A stretch of 64,000 bases of DNA from Albula goreensis. Lineage: Eukaryota > Chordata > Actinopteri > Albuliformes > Albulidae. Position 1 is the first letter of the stretch; the number at the start of each line of letters is the position of its first letter. Under the pieces are notes generated by a model. The model was not told where the DNA came from. It saw only the letters and a program-made list of their open reading frames with translations, and did no database searches. The translations under genes and the position numbers were made by a program. The DNA is taken from assembly GCA_022829145.1 (NCBI GenBank), contig CM040742.1:47328182-47392181 (forward strand), written 5' to 3'. Positions 36,301-49,210 of this stretch are shown piece after piece.

Positions 36301-36785
36301 CAAGAGAGAGACACAGAAAATAAAAACTGACAGAGAAGAGCCTTCCAAACACAGAGAACCCTCGAACTGTCACGAAATCATGGAGTTCACAGAGCGCTGG
36401 GTTTTACGGCCTGTCAAAGCCTCTCACTCCTCTTACAGACGTGTGTACTAACACAGTCCTCACACATTAAACCCCCCGTGCTGCACGATTCTCACACACA
36501 CGGAGCAGAAACCGCATGCAGGCACTCACAGGCGCACGCAAGCGCACACAGGCGAAGACGGCCTGTTGTCCTATTGTCGGTCACTCCTCCTTACAAGCTG
36601 AGGTGAATCTACTGTGAACTTTTCCACGTCCGATCTGAATGTGCAAGACAATCCACTTACTACCACTGCAATGGGAAATGGATTACTTTCAAATTTACTT
36701 ATGACACAAATCTAAGGCCCCCTGTGCACAAGCCTGGCCAAATAAACACATCACCATTAGGAAGTGTTACATTTTAGGAAAATGT
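33374..36785. other. Intronic sequence, largely single-copy
   Basis: No gene recognised. It includes a CT-rich tract at 34215-34280 and one copy of a short dispersed motif near 34830. Confidence 0.45.
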
Positions 36786-38236
36786 AACAAGCCCAGCTCC
36801 CAAACCATTATAATACACTGTAACCTCTGAGCTACAAGCCCAGCTCCCTAACCATTATACTACACTGTAATCTCTGAGCTACAAGCCCAGCTCCCAAACC
36901 ATTATAATACACTGTAACCTCTGAGCTACAAGCCCAGCTCCCTAACCATTACACTACACTGTAACCTCTGAGCTACAAGCCCAGCTCCCTAACCATTATA
37001 CTACACTGTAACCTCTGAGCTACAAGGCCAGCTCCCTAACCATTATACTACACTGTAACCTCTGAGCTGCAAGCCCAGCTCCCTAAGCATTACACTACAC
37101 TGTAATCTCTGAGCTACAAGCCCAGCTCCCTAACCATTACACTACACTGTAACCTCTGAGCTACAAGCCCAGCTCCCTAACCATTACACTACACTGTAAC
37201 CTCTGAGCTACAAGCCCAGCTCCCTAACCATTACACTACACTGTAACCTCTGAGCTACAAGCCCAGCTCCCTAACCATTATACTACACTGTAACCTCTGA
37301 GCTACAAGCCCAGCTCCCTAACCATTACACTACACTGTAACCTCTGAGCTACAAGCCCAGCTCCCTAACCATTACACTACACTGTAACCTCTGAGCTACA
37401 AGCCCAGCTCCCTAACCATTATACTACACTGTAACCTCTGAGCTACAAGCCCAGCTCCCTAACCATTACACTACACTGTAACCTCTGAGCTACAAGCCCA
37501 GCTCCCTAACCATTATACTACACTGTAACCTCTGAGCTACAAGCCCAGCTCCCTAACCATTACACTACACTACACTGTAACCTCTGAGCTACAAGCCCAG
37601 CTCCCTAACCATTACACTACACTACACTGTAACCTCTGAGCTACAAGCTCAGCTCCCTAACCATTATACTACACTGTCACCTCTGAGCTACAAGCCCAGC
37701 TCCCTAACCATTATACTACACTGTAACCTCTGAGCTACAAGCCCAGCTCCCTAACCATTACACTACACTGTAACCTCTGAGCTACAAGCTCAGCTCCCTA
37801 ACCATTACACTACACTGTAACCTCTGAGCTACAAGCCCAGCTCCCTAACCATTACACTACACTGTAACCTCTGAGCTACAAGCTCAGCTCCCTAACCATT
37901 ACACTACACTGTAACCTCTGAGCTACAAGCCCAGCTCCCTAACCATTATACTACACTGTAACCTCTGAGCTACAAGCCCAGCTCCCAAACCATTATACTA
38001 CACTGTAACCTCTGAGCTACAAGCCCAGCTCCCTAACCATTATACTACACTGTAACCTCTGAGCTACAAGCCCAGCTCCCTAACCATTATACTACACTGT
38101 AACCTCTGAGCTACAAGCCCAGCTCCTAACCATTATACTACACTGTAACCTCTGAGCTACAGGCCCAGCTCCCTAACCATTATACTACACTGTAACCTCT
38201 GAGCTACAGGCCCAGCTTCCTAACCATTACACTACA
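36786..38236. repeat. 47-bp minisatellite, large array (about 31 copies)
   Basis: Roughly 1.45 kb of near-identical head-to-tail 47-bp units. Variants include ttatac/ttacac, cccagc/ctcagc, and two units near 37565 and 37615 with an extra ctaca. The reverse complement of the unit carries tagtataatggttaggga, a tRNA A-box-like word from the SINE head. Confidence 0.97.
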
Positions 38237-40242
38237 AGGCCCACAGTTAATGTTGAATATTTCCACCTGATGACTCCTTCAGGAAAGAAAGAAAAGGAAG
38301 TCGATAACACAAATCAATACCCAAAACCTAGCACGGTTGCTAAGCAGGGAGAAGTAGTTCTCAGATGAGAATACATAAACCAAATGCAGCCATCACTTAA
38401 AATCAAGCAATGCAAATAAAATAAAATAAAAAAAAACACAAATACAAACAACAGCACTGGCTATCATTAATGTGTTTGTTACCCAAAAGTGTAAATTATT
38501 TACAAGCTCATCTAAATTCCATTGCCGGAAATTAAAAATTTATATGGTTTAAATTAGAAATATTTTCATATAGTCTGAGGCAGCTGTCTGCCGCTACCCC
38601 TCTCCCGTCCATTGTGTTCGCACCACCAGAAGCTTTCGCGAAAATAGACGGATTCTTTTCCTTTCCGTCACAGCTGGGGGATCATCACTCAAAATAAAAT
38701 TTAAAAAACAAAATAGGGGAATACCGGACCGCTGCTTAAATGTGTCCTGGCATGAGATGTTGTCGGAGTAACTGGAAAAAAATGAGTATAAACGGCTGAG
38801 AAAGGCCATGGTGTTTGCGTAAACGTGCTGGTTGTTAGCTCGGCTGCCTCCTGAGGCTGGACGCGGATTTAATCAAAAATGGCTGTGACACGTCTGAGGC
38901 TGCAGGACCGATCTGCGCTCTGCGCCTTGCCTCTCCACACTTCTCTCTTTCTCTACGCCGTCGGAAAACTGCAGGTCTTTTCAAACCTTTCAGATCGCGA
39001 TGCTCGATCCTTCGCCTGGAGTCTGTGAGATGGATAACACCCTGACCAAGCACCTGCGCGACTTTGCTAACTTTACATAGCTAAGGATTCCTGTGTTCTG
39101 ATTGGTGCCTGCATACGTCTGAGGGTGGATTAGATTGGCTCAGGCAGTTAACATACTGGCCCGACACAGACTTGTGATTGGTCAGTCGTAGTAAATGACC
39201 ATTGGTTTGTTAATTAAGCATATCCCAAGACAATCTACCCCAAAATGGAGTGAGAAACTAGTCAGACTTAGAGTTCTGAACCTGGCAAGTGAGGTTAGGC
39301 TCCGGATAACTGAGCTCAAACGATGCTGTTACCTGATATGTTATGAAACAGAGTAAATGGTATATACCTATGGAAGGGTCATTGCATAATTTTCAGAGTT
39401 TACCCTTACATATTTAGTTTCCTTTTCATGGTGGCTGAGAATGCAAGAGAGTACAAGAAGAAAATAACAGCAGTAAAACGCTACAAAGTATGTTTTGTAT
39501 TAAAGACAAGAGGTCTATAAATAAGTAAATGTGGTAAACTCAGGCTATGAAATTAAAAAACTTATTTTCAATTGTAGCTCAATGATTAGAGGGTATTTAA
39601 TGTAATAAATAAATAAAAGCATGAGGAGATTTAGCCAAGCAAAATAAACACAGAACTGTGATATGACCCACAGCCGAACATAATAAACATAAATATAACC
39701 TTTTCTGCAAGATTGCATAATTTGCTTTCATAATAGTGGGGTTGAGTGCCAAAAGTAAGTTTTTAGTCACTGAGTAACTTTTATGTATTGCTATGTAAAG
39801 GCAGATGGCGTTGAGAAAAGGGGAAAGAAAGAAGTTGGGTTCCTTCTTTGTGAAAGCTAAAAACGTGTGAATAAAACCAGGTGAGTCACCATGGAAACTT
39901 GCGATGCCTCACGCGTTGCTAATCGGTAGTGCGTATTTCTTTGTACTGTTCTCCAGATCCAGGTAGCTCCACAGAGGTGTTTGCCTGAGTGTATGAATGG
40001 GACTCTAAACCCTAAACAGAGAAAATATTTGATCCGGCCGGCCCGGTCTTGCCGTTGGAGGCCGATGTTGTTCTAAAATGGCACAGGAGTTTCTTTGTTG
40101 CCGGATGTGGGAAAAACATGCAATGGATTCTAAAATAAGAACAGGAAGGAAACTGGGGGTTGGGTGGCAACGGGGAAGGGGGGGTGGTAGTAGAAGGCTT
40201 GAGAGAGAAAGGAATGCTCTCTTCTCTTTCTCTCGCTCTCTC
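38237..40242. other. Intronic sequence between satellite and CA array
   Basis: AT-rich and mostly single-copy. A stretch at about 39117-39150 resembles 6040-6070 (gagggt-gatt-gattggct). No gene recognised. Confidence 0.45.
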
Positions 40243-40624
<382 letters not shown>

Positions 40625-41149
40625 CTGCTCTGGAAGGTGGCTAGCTTCAGGGCTTCACATTCCTTTTCCAGAGAGGGAGCATGAAACAGAGAGAGGGGAA
40701 AAAAGAGACAAGAGATAGAGAGAAACTGAGAAGGGGGCAGCCAGTGTAAAGAACAGGCAGAGGGAGAGAGGGAGGGAGGGAGGGAGGGAGGGTCGGAGCT
40801 GAGGAAAGAGGTTTAAGTTGTACGGAGCCCAAAGAGGGGCTGTGAGAAAACCGTACCAAACGCTCTGGAGACAGAGGACAGGAGGGAGGACAGCATTAAA
40901 ACCACCACATCACACATCCCCAATAAAACTTTACGACAGTCCTAAACTACGCTGCCATCCCCGCCCGCGCCGAGCGGAGCAGAGCGATGAAACAGGCGCT
41001 CGGTTCCTCTGCCAGGGAAGCCTTAACACTGTCCTTTCTCGAGGGGAAACGGCACCTTCCCACAATGCCCGGGGACCCCGAGGGATGCTGGGAAATTTGC
41101 ACCCAATGCGCCCCCGATACCAGAGCTCACCCTACCCTCCTCTCAGGAA

Positions 41150-41512
41150 TTCAGAGTGGGGAGGGGGGGAAAGGATGAGGGGGAAGAGAGAGGGGAACAA
41201 GAGAGTGAGGGAGAGAGAGAAAGAGAGAGTGAGTTAGAGAGAGAAAGGGGGATGGGGGAAGAGAGGGGGAATGAGAGAGTGAGGGAGAGAGAGGGAAAAT
41301 GAGAAAGAGAGGGATAGAGAGATTGAGAAATGGTGAAAGGAAGGGGGGGGCAGAGAAAGACATGAAAGTGAGTGAGAAGGAGAGAGAGAGAGGAAGAGGA
41401 AGGGAGAGAGTGAGAGGGTGAAAGAGAAGGTGAAATGGAGACAGCAAGGTAGAGGGAGAAAGGGAAATGGAGAGAGGTGGAGGAGAGGGCGAGAGAGAGA
41501 AGTCTACAGCGT
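41150..41512. repeat. Long purine (GA/GGA) tract, about 360 bp
   Basis: Nearly all purine on the plus strand, following a shorter purine tract at 40680-40815. The Ser/Leu-rich minus-strand frames here are artefacts. Confidence 0.9.
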
Positions 41513-41599
41513 TTTAGGGAGTATTTGTCTGACACCCAGTCGACAAGGTGCCACCCAGAGGCAAATTTCACCGGAGAGATGAATGACATCATCAGACAG

Positions 41600-41835
41600 A
41601 GCAGTGAGTTTGAGACCAAAACAGCAAACGCAGGCTGCGCAGTGAGTTTGAGACCAAAACAACAAACGCAGTGAGTTTGAGACCAAAACAACAAACGCAG
41701 GCTGCGCAGTGAGTTTGAGACCAAAGCAAAAATTACAACCTGAGCAGTAAGTTTCACACTAAAACAACAACAGCACAAGAAGTGAGATTGAGACTAAAAC
41801 AGCAACCACAACCTGAGCAGTGAGTCTCAGACTAA
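41600..41835. repeat. About 36-bp degenerate minisatellite
   Basis: Roughly six copies built on gcagtgagtttgagaccaaa followed by acaacaaacgcaggct, decaying to the right. Confidence 0.85.
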
Positions 41836-42098
41836 AACAACAATTAGACAGCGAGCAGCAATGAATTCTGACAGAAATCAATCTGAATCAGAGTTGACCC
41901 AAAAACTCCCCTACTCTTTCTCTCATGATTTAATGCAAGGCCAAACAGACACGGAGTCTTCCTGCACACACAGTTAAGTTACGCACATGTGCATTCTGTT
42001 GCTGTGATTGTCAGTCACCCGGCCTTTATTTTTACAAACAGGCTGTCACACAGTGCTCCACAACGGCCATTTCCCAGAGGGAATTAAAAATAAAAAAG

Positions 42099-42138
42099 CA
42101 AAAAAAAAAAAAATATATATATATATATATATAAAAAT
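42099..42138. repeat. Poly-A plus TA microsatellite
   Basis: A run of A followed by (TA)n of about ten units. Confidence 0.9.
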
Positions 42139-42469
42139 ACATGAACTGAGCGCATGCGAAGAAAGCTGGGAAATTATTCCCCCCGACCCCTTAAAAGGAG
42201 CCCCGCTGCGCTCCTGGTAAATGACAGGACGCAGGAGAGAATAATTTAATAATAAACACAAAAATACTGGCGAAACTAGGCCAGCACTCTGCGTGGTGAC
42301 AGGGTGGCCCAGGCCCTGCGATCGTGTGCAATAAAGAACATTGAGGTCATCAGAAGCACCCTGTTACTGCCGGATAGAAGTGCTGGAAACAGGGACAGGC
42401 CTCTGACATCTGACGGGCCAGGGGGGAGCTGGGCTTACCTTAAAGGTTCAATCCCAGGTAAACACAGGA

Positions 42470-42640
42470 AAAGGGACCGTAGGTGTTCCTCGCTCATACT
42501 CACTGGGGAACCTTGTTTGGTACTATATGGAGCCATTACTCTGTATAGCTGCATAGAACAAGAACCAAATGATTTGTTACTTGTTCTATTCAGCACCAAA
42601 AAACTTCCCCAATGACTACAAGCAAAGAGCCGTCTTTTGG
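42470..42640. repeat. GGTTCTTT-type dispersed repeat, copy 2
   Basis: It contains ggggaaccttgtttggtact, atatggagcc, then gaacaagaaccaaatg and caaagagccgtcttttggga. Similar in word order to the other copies. Confidence 0.4.
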
Positions 42641-42716
42641 GACCGACACACTAAAAACGGTTTTAACGTGTTCTCTTTGTATACCTGGGACTGGAACTCT
42701 TACCGCCCACCCCCCA

Positions 42717-42754
<38 letters not shown>

Positions 42755-42856
42755 CTGATTTAGCATTTTCCGCTACCTTGCTAGGTACTCCAAAGGTCAT
42801 GCCAGAGCATACCTTCCCCTTCGTTTGAATCCAGTTGGCTCTGCCCCCCCCCACAT

Positions 42857-42858
42857 AC

Positions 42859-42923
<65 letters not shown>
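42857..42923. repeat. CA microsatellite
   Basis: Pure (CA)n of about 33 units. A second short CA run lies at about 42732-42753. Confidence 0.95.
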
Positions 42924-42928
<5 letters not shown>

Positions 42929-45900
42929 GCGGGAAACAAAGCTGGCAGCACGCTAGGCGCCCGGGACTCAGGAGCTGTTGCTCCGCTATGACATCATACA
43001 AGGGGAAAATCGTAACTATGATGAAACCACTCCTACGGCGGGAAACCTCTCTGCTGTCTCTGCACTTCATCGGCTGCTTGCATCAGAGTGAAAACGTTTC
43101 CACAGCCATTTATGGATGGCAGAAACGGTAACCAGAAGCCTCTGATATTAAGAACCTGCTATTCCTCTGTTTACATTATCACACACACCAATAGGCTATG
43201 TGACTGGCAATGGAGTTCCAACACCACTTATCCTTCTCCTCTGAGAACATCAGTTGAAAGTGTTTGTTTGGATAGCCGCACAATTTAAATGTGTTTTAAA
43301 AAAAAAACATTTTTGTGTACTTTATACATTAAACCGAACACATCTGCTGGTGCTCGTTTTCAAATACCCGTCAACTTTTTCCAGAAAATCCACAATGATT
43401 TCCAACCACCCAGCCAGATACTACTATTCATATTACCAAGATGAACGACTGATAGTTTTTCCCAGGATGACCCCAAAAGCCCCTCGTGTTTTAATATGCA
43501 CATGAATTATTCAAGACTGTTTACCTAAAACATTTTAAAAAGCGAAACGAAACATCTAATGTGAAAACACACTGGTGCAAGTACAGAACAGACTGAGTAA
43601 TGGAAGCCTTTCTGCTTCCTTACAAGGTATTTTCATGTGGGCCAGACAGCATAAAAGATTAATGAGACAGTCACAACTTGATTATGTTGTTTTCCTTGGT
43701 TGGAAACAATAACAGCGAGACAGTAAATGCTTCATGGACATAGCCGCTCCATCTCGGGGTTTGAGCGAGCCGATAAGCCATGAACAAATGCAAATTATTC
43801 AGAGACTGTACACCTCGACAGAGCAGCATAAATCTGCCAAAAAAATAAAACATCCCCCTCACCCCAACCGCCATGGTTTTCTCCTCATTCATGGGGAGAG
43901 ATTCTTATCTTTTATTCTTGTATAATTTTCTTTTTCTTTTTTACCTGAGGCATAAATTTGTTCTCTTTGCAGGAGAAATAAAACAAAACAAAAAAAAAAA
44001 TAGTGCACTAGCTGAATGGTTAGTTGTAGCGTGGGGACGGCACAATCAAACACAATTAAGGCGTGCACACACTGAATTAATTTGACTACAGGCTGCCGGG
44101 GATCAGTGGCTTTGATAGGACTTGTGGGGTCTGTGGTGGATAGAACAGGCCCCCAGCTCCTGTCTGAGCTCCCCCACCCCCCTCCTCCTCCTCTCTTTTC
44201 TCCCTCACTTCCTCCTTCCTTTCTCGGCACTCTATCCTGTAGCTGGTGAAACAGAATTTGCACATCCCTTCAGTACACAAACAGCTGGATGCCCCATTTA
44301 GCTGGTACAGGAACCATAAAATGGAAAACAAGACAGCTGAGGAGATGACCTTTCACACAATCTCTGTCATGGCAAAAGAGGCCTCGACTCTGCCTGGCTC
44401 ATGATTGTGACATCATAACTGTGGGCCTGGCTAACTACTGCCTGCAGTCCAACCTGCTAAATATCCTACCTTTGGCAACATGCAACACACACTGTTTGTC
44501 ATTAATGCCACCCAACAGCAGGGATGTTCTCCGCTTACAGACTCATGGTCTGTTACCAATTCTAAAGAAACATTATCTGTGTAGGTGGGACTCTGTTTGG
44601 GAACAGCTATGTAGAGCTGCACAATCTTCTGGTGGCTCTTTTGTAATAAAGCTTATCGGCCAATCCAATCCAACCTCAGAAACCTGAGGGAACCAATCCA
44701 AAGCCAATGCCAGTAAGGCCAATGCCATCGCATGTCTTCCAGACTCGCGATTAGAGAACAAGCATCTGAGACCCAGAGTGGGGACCAGAGAAAAATGAAA
44801 CACTCAGCACATACACCTGGAGGCTGAGGAGCTTACCTGAGGCCGCTTGACAGGACTGTCACTCTTCCGTTTTGGAGAAAGAAGTGTTGAGCTGCCCTCT
44901 AAAAGTTTTTTTTTTTTTTTTTTTTTTTTAAACTGCTCTCTCAGCATTTCTGAACTTTACACCAATGAAGTACGAGTAAACAAAATTTACCATGTTCTAT
45001 TATAGATGAGTATTGGCATTTACTGTCTCGAATAGGTGTGTTGAGCTTGGGTGAATGAATGTGCTGAATTTTAATTCGGCTGCAGACATAGTCCGGATAA
45101 TTCTCACACTGTTTTTGCTTTCTTTACTTTTTTTTTTGTAAATGATTCAGCACATCTTATGTTCTCACTTATTGCAGACATACTGTGCTGCAGTGGATTC
45201 TGGGAAATCTGTTTACAGTGTACAGCTTCAGTATAAATTACAAATTAACTAATAGGCCCAATTGCTTCTGATTTGATATCAAAAAAAAAAAAAACTAAAA
45301 CAAAAAAAAAAAAGCCATCGTTCACACCACCCTCTAAGATCAGACTTTGATGAATGTGGTCCAGAACATTTCCACATAAAAGCCATGCATCACAAACTGG
45401 ACTGTAAGTAAATTAGCAGTGTAAATATGACACTCAAACCACAGACTGGATTGAATTAATAAACTGTCAGAATGAAAAATGGTACACTAATTCTTCACTC
45501 ATGAGCTCCGGTGACCTTATTCCCCTCTGCTTAAAATTCACTGACCCAAATTTCATGAGGGCTCTCTTTCATGTGGGGCTCCGCTCAGACGACCGAAAGC
45601 TGCTGAACTTCTCATCAACACTGACACCGTTTTAATAACAGCGACGGCCTTGCTTTACCCTCAAAAACTTCAGCTGCACCAAGAGGGATGCGTTTGCCAG
45701 GTTTTTTTTTTTTTTTTAAAAGTTCATATTTAATATTTATGTATCTATTTAGCTGTGACCTTTGGAAATGACAGCGCTTAATTTCATGCTTATTAATTAT
45801 GCCAGTCTTGGTTTTGAAATCATCTTGTTTGCTGTATGCAAGATGATCCCATCTTGGATTTCATGGTGTTTATGATTTGTGCTTTTATGTTATTAGCAAG

Positions 45901-46444
45901 TATATGTATGCAAACATAATTGCATATATAAATTGCACTGTTATTGTTGTTATTAAAACAAGTCTACTTTTCATAATGTACAAGTTCAGAATAAGAAAAT
46001 TCATTATCCAGGAATAAATTAAAAATTGGAAAATATATTTTTTCAGCAATGTTTTTCAAAACATTACTATGCCATTAATATGATCTATTATTTGTCTGTT
46101 ATATAGTTTATTCTGTTATTTTCGCATGCTCCAGAACCAGAGTACTGTCAGCATGGGGGCAGTTTTAAACCATAGAGGTTTTCTCCAAGTATTTTGGCTC
46201 CCGGCTGCATCCAAATCAACACTGACCTCCTACTTTTGGTCAGACCACAAAAACACAGTGTTCAGGACAACCTGGTATTTTTTTTTTTTTTTACTAGAAC
46301 TGGAAGTCTTTGTGGAAGGCATTTTATTATTTGCTTTGTTTTGTCCTTCAGACCATTAAAAACAGTGTCAGCCACAGAAAAATGGAAATTTGGCACTCCG
46401 GTCCAACTGCAACAAATTGGTGCAAATTCAGGGTGATTATAATA
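42924..46444. other. Intronic sequence, partly candidate conserved non-coding
   Basis: AT-rich. 43640-43830 and 45600-45900 are non-repetitive stretches that read like conserved non-coding DNA. Long poly-T and poly-A runs lie near 44907, 45281, 45301 and 45702. Copy A of a diverged repeat is listed separately. No gene recognised. Confidence 0.4.
44395..44790. repeat. Diverged dispersed repeat, copy A
   Basis: It shares, in order, tgacatcataa, gagcctg/gggcctg, gtaggtgggactc, a 'ccaatgcca' block and 'cttccagactcg' with 54580-54930. Lengths between the words differ. Family unknown. Confidence 0.4.
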
Positions 46445-46590
46445 GTTATGGAGCAGGGCTTGTAGCTCAGAGGTTGCAGGTTTGATTCATAGTCACAGCA
46501 TTGCTGCTGTAGCCTTGGATGAAGATGCTTCATTTGAACTGCTCCAGGAAATATGCAGCCAAATAGATGGATTATATTTAGGAAACTCCA
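46445..46590 (+). repeat. tRNA-derived SINE copy with A- and B-box-like motifs
   Basis: It contains tgtagctcagaggttgcagg, whose TAGCTCAGAGG fits a pol III A box, then ggtttgattc close to a B box. After these come cattgctgctgtagcc, ggatgaagatgcttc and a degenerate ccaaatagatgg. It is directly followed by a MITE. Confidence 0.55.
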
Positions 46591-46600
46591 AGATGGGGCT

Positions 46601-46800
46601 GGCCAACCCTGCTTCTGCAGAGCTACAGGGTGAGCTGGATTAGCTGTTAATTAGCACTTAATTGATCAATTAACAAAGAAAATTAAACAATTAGCCTACC
46701 TAATTGTGTTTCTTGTGTCTGAATTGGTTGTTGACTTTGAGGTTTAAAAAAAAAAAAAAAAAACCAGCACATCCTGCAGCGCCCCGGAATGAGGGCTGGC
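46601..46800. mobile_element. MITE (GGCCAACCCTG family)
   Basis: About 200 bp with imperfect inverted ends: gccaaccctgcttctgcag on the left and gccagccctcattccgggg as the reverse complement of the right. The AT-rich centre (gctgttaattagcacttaat, then gatcaattaac) and a poly-A run are typical of a widespread teleost MITE. Its right part (ctgcagcgccccggaatgag) aligns with the 37-bp minisatellite unit. A 45-bp stretch of its right end is duplicated beyond it. Confidence 0.5.
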
Positions 46801-46872
46801 AGGCCCGCACACTCAGCTCTGTAAGCCCGGAATGAGGGCTGGCAGGCCCGCACACTCAGCTCTGTAAGCCCC
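46783..46872. repeat. 45-bp tandem duplication
   Basis: Two adjacent copies of a block starting ccggaatgagggctggcagg and ending agctctgtaagcc. It covers the right end of the neighbouring MITE. Confidence 0.8.
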
Positions 46873-47094
46873 CATAGGAAGGAGTATCGGCTAAATTCAT
46901 ACATATAAAAAGTGACACCAGAGCAGAGCTAAGAGGAAGCTGTCCTGATGGATGAAGAGGAGGAAGAGTAGGAGAAGGAGGAGGAGGAGGAGGGAAGGGG
47001 GGGGACTTTCTCCCTGATTGTGGCACAGTGCCAGGTCTTAGGAAATGGAAATGGGGGCAGGAACACTGGGACCCTGAGAACGAGCCTTAAGCAC

Positions 47095-47190
47095 GCCTGA
47101 ACCCTGACCCCCCACCCCCATCCCCCCCCCATGCCCTCCTGATCTGACTCCTGCATTCCGATCAGCCTGCCCCCCCCACCCTCCTGCACC
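47095..47190 (-). other. C-run cluster (G-quadruplex potential on minus strand)
   Basis: Several runs of four to nine C within 100 bases (cccccacccccatcccccc and others) after a purine tract at 46960-46998. The minus strand is the transcribed strand of maml2. Confidence 0.5.
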
Positions 47191-47319
47191 CCCTGGCCAG
47201 GGCTGGGGCCTGCAGCTCCAGGGCCGGGGCCTGTATCTCTAGGGTGCCTGCCCGTTCAGCTCCCCTCCTAAAACTACCCCAGCCCTGGGTCTCCCTCCCA
47301 TTCCCAGTATGGGAGAACA

Positions 47320-47427
47320 GCAGGGCTACAGCTACAGCAGGGCTAAAGCAGGGCTAAAGCAGGACTACAGCAGGGCTACAGCAGGGCTACAGCAGGGCTA
47401 AAGCAGGGCTACAGCAGGGCTACAGCA
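47320..47427. repeat. 12-bp minisatellite (about 9 copies)
   Basis: Units of agcagggctaca and agcagggctaaa, head to tail, with one agcaggactaca. Confidence 0.9.
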
Positions 47428-47541
47428 GTCCAATCACAACACAGCCTAAGTTCCAGCTCTGTACACGAGTGTTAGGGTCACCGGGAGAAAAAACCTGAAT
47501 AAGGAGTTTCAGAGCAGGACCTGGAACACAGCAGACTGGGG

Positions 47542-47970
47542 TGGAGTTAAACCTGCAGACACTGCGGCCCTCCAGGACTGGAGTTAAACCTGCAGACACT
47601 GTGGGCCTCCAGGACTGGAGTTAAACCTGCAGACACTGTGGGCCTCCAGGACTGGAGTTAAACCTGCAGACACTGCAGCCCTACAGGACTGGAGTTAAAC
47701 CTGCAGACACTGCAGCCCTACAGGACTGGAGTTAAACCTGCAGACACTGCGGCCCTCCTGGACTGGAGTTAAACCTGCAGACACTGTGGCCCTCCAGGAC
47801 TGCAGTTAAACCTGCAGATACTGCCCCCTGCAGTACTGGAGTTAAACCTGCAGATACTGCCCCCTCCAGGACTGGAGTTAAACCTGCAGACACTGCAGCC
47901 CTGCAGGACTGGAGTTAAACCTGCAGACACTGCGGCCCTCATAGGACTGGAGTTAAACCTGCAGACACTG
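47542..47970. repeat. 37-bp minisatellite, forward array (about 11 copies)
   Basis: The unit is ggagttaaacctgcagacac followed by tgcggccctccaggact. It contains a CTGCAG palindrome and an interrupted palindrome CTCCAGTCCTGGAG on the other strand. Some units are altered (ctgccccctgcagtact). Confidence 0.95.
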
Positions 47971-48784
47971 GGCAGAGCAGTGGTAGCGGGGGGGATTTTG
48001 GGAGGTTTCTCATCCTTTGTCAAACTTCAGGGACACTTCTCCCCCTCCTCGCATACACATCTACCTGCCTGCATCTTTCCTTTTTCCCACAGGGGTCCGA
48101 TTTCAGGTGAGGCTGACAAAGCATAACGCTCGTCCCAACCGCCCCTCCCCCCCGCCTCCCTCCCTCACAAAGCCACCCCTCCCAAACCTCCTCTTGCACC
48201 GTCTCTTTCTCACACTCTCTCTCTCCCTCTCTCTCTCCCTCCGTCTCCCTCTCCCCTCCCATTTCTGCCCAGCAGGAAAAACCTGACAGACCTCGGATCT
48301 TCCCGACTCCAGTCTGGAGTCACTTCAAGCATTCCCTCACTGAACCCCCACCCTTCCACCCACCTTCACCCCCCCGCCCGACCCCACACCACCCCACGCA
48401 AAGATTACAGAACAGTGCCCTTGTTTATGCTTGCCACAACAAGCTACCAAACAATTTATTTTCTTTCTCCTTCTTTGTACTGCTCTAGACTGTTTGATTT
48501 TTTTTTCCAGGAAACTGTTAAGCTTCCGACTGCAGTCTGTGGCAATCTCTTTTAGATGAGAGCGCTGTTCACCAAAAAAAAAAAAAAAAACACCCTCCCG
48601 TTCAGCGTCTCTTACCGTCTTCGCCGTGCACTTTGCTCACTTTACGGCATCCTGTTTTTCATCTGACTACCACAAACAAAGCTGCGGCTTGTCAGCTCGG
48701 AGAACAGTGTAGATGCACAGTCTGTCAAAATAATGGAGCAATTACTACGGGGAAGAAACTGCCATACTTCAGAAAGGAAATAAG

Positions 48785-48850
48785 TGTGTGTGTTTCTGTA
48801 AGCCTGTCTATGTGTGTGTGTGTGTGTTTGTGTAAGCCTGTCTGCCTGTC

Positions 48851-48891
<41 letters not shown>

Positions 48892-48911
48892 TGTGTATGT
48901 GTGTGTGTGCA
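48785..48911. repeat. GT microsatellite, interrupted
   Basis: Two GT blocks separated by two near-copies of a stretch containing taagcctgtct, then a long (GT)n. Confidence 0.95.
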
Positions 48912-48960
48912 TGCAGTTGAGGCACTTAAAGCACAGCTTGTTTGATCATGTATTTTGTTG

Positions 48961-49210
48961 ACAAACTAAGTCACTAACTCACACATTTACTAACTCACTA
49001 ACTCACATATTCACAAACTAACTCACACACACATTGACTCACTCACACACTCACTAACTCACACATTCACAAACTAACTAACTCACACACTCACTAACTC
49101 ACACATTCACAAACTAACTAACACACACATTAACTCACACATTCACACATTCACAAACTAACTCACACATTCACAAACTAAAAAAAAAAAACTCACTAAC
49201 TCTCTAACTC
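48961..49210. repeat. Irregular ACTCACA-type tandem repeat
   Basis: Repeats of actaactcacacattcacaa and shortened forms, with one internal poly-A. Period variable. Confidence 0.8.

Noticed and set aside
36786-38236. Possible CRISPR-like array
   Set aside because: Units are directly adjacent with no unique spacers and the genome is vertebrate; it is a minisatellite.
41143-41778. 211-codon Ser/Leu/Pro-rich minus-strand frame
   Set aside because: Comes from the purine tract and the 36-bp degenerate repeat.
46455-46486. Possible tRNA gene (A- and B-box-like words)
   Set aside because: The boxes are only a few bases apart and no cloverleaf can be drawn; it is the head of a SINE.
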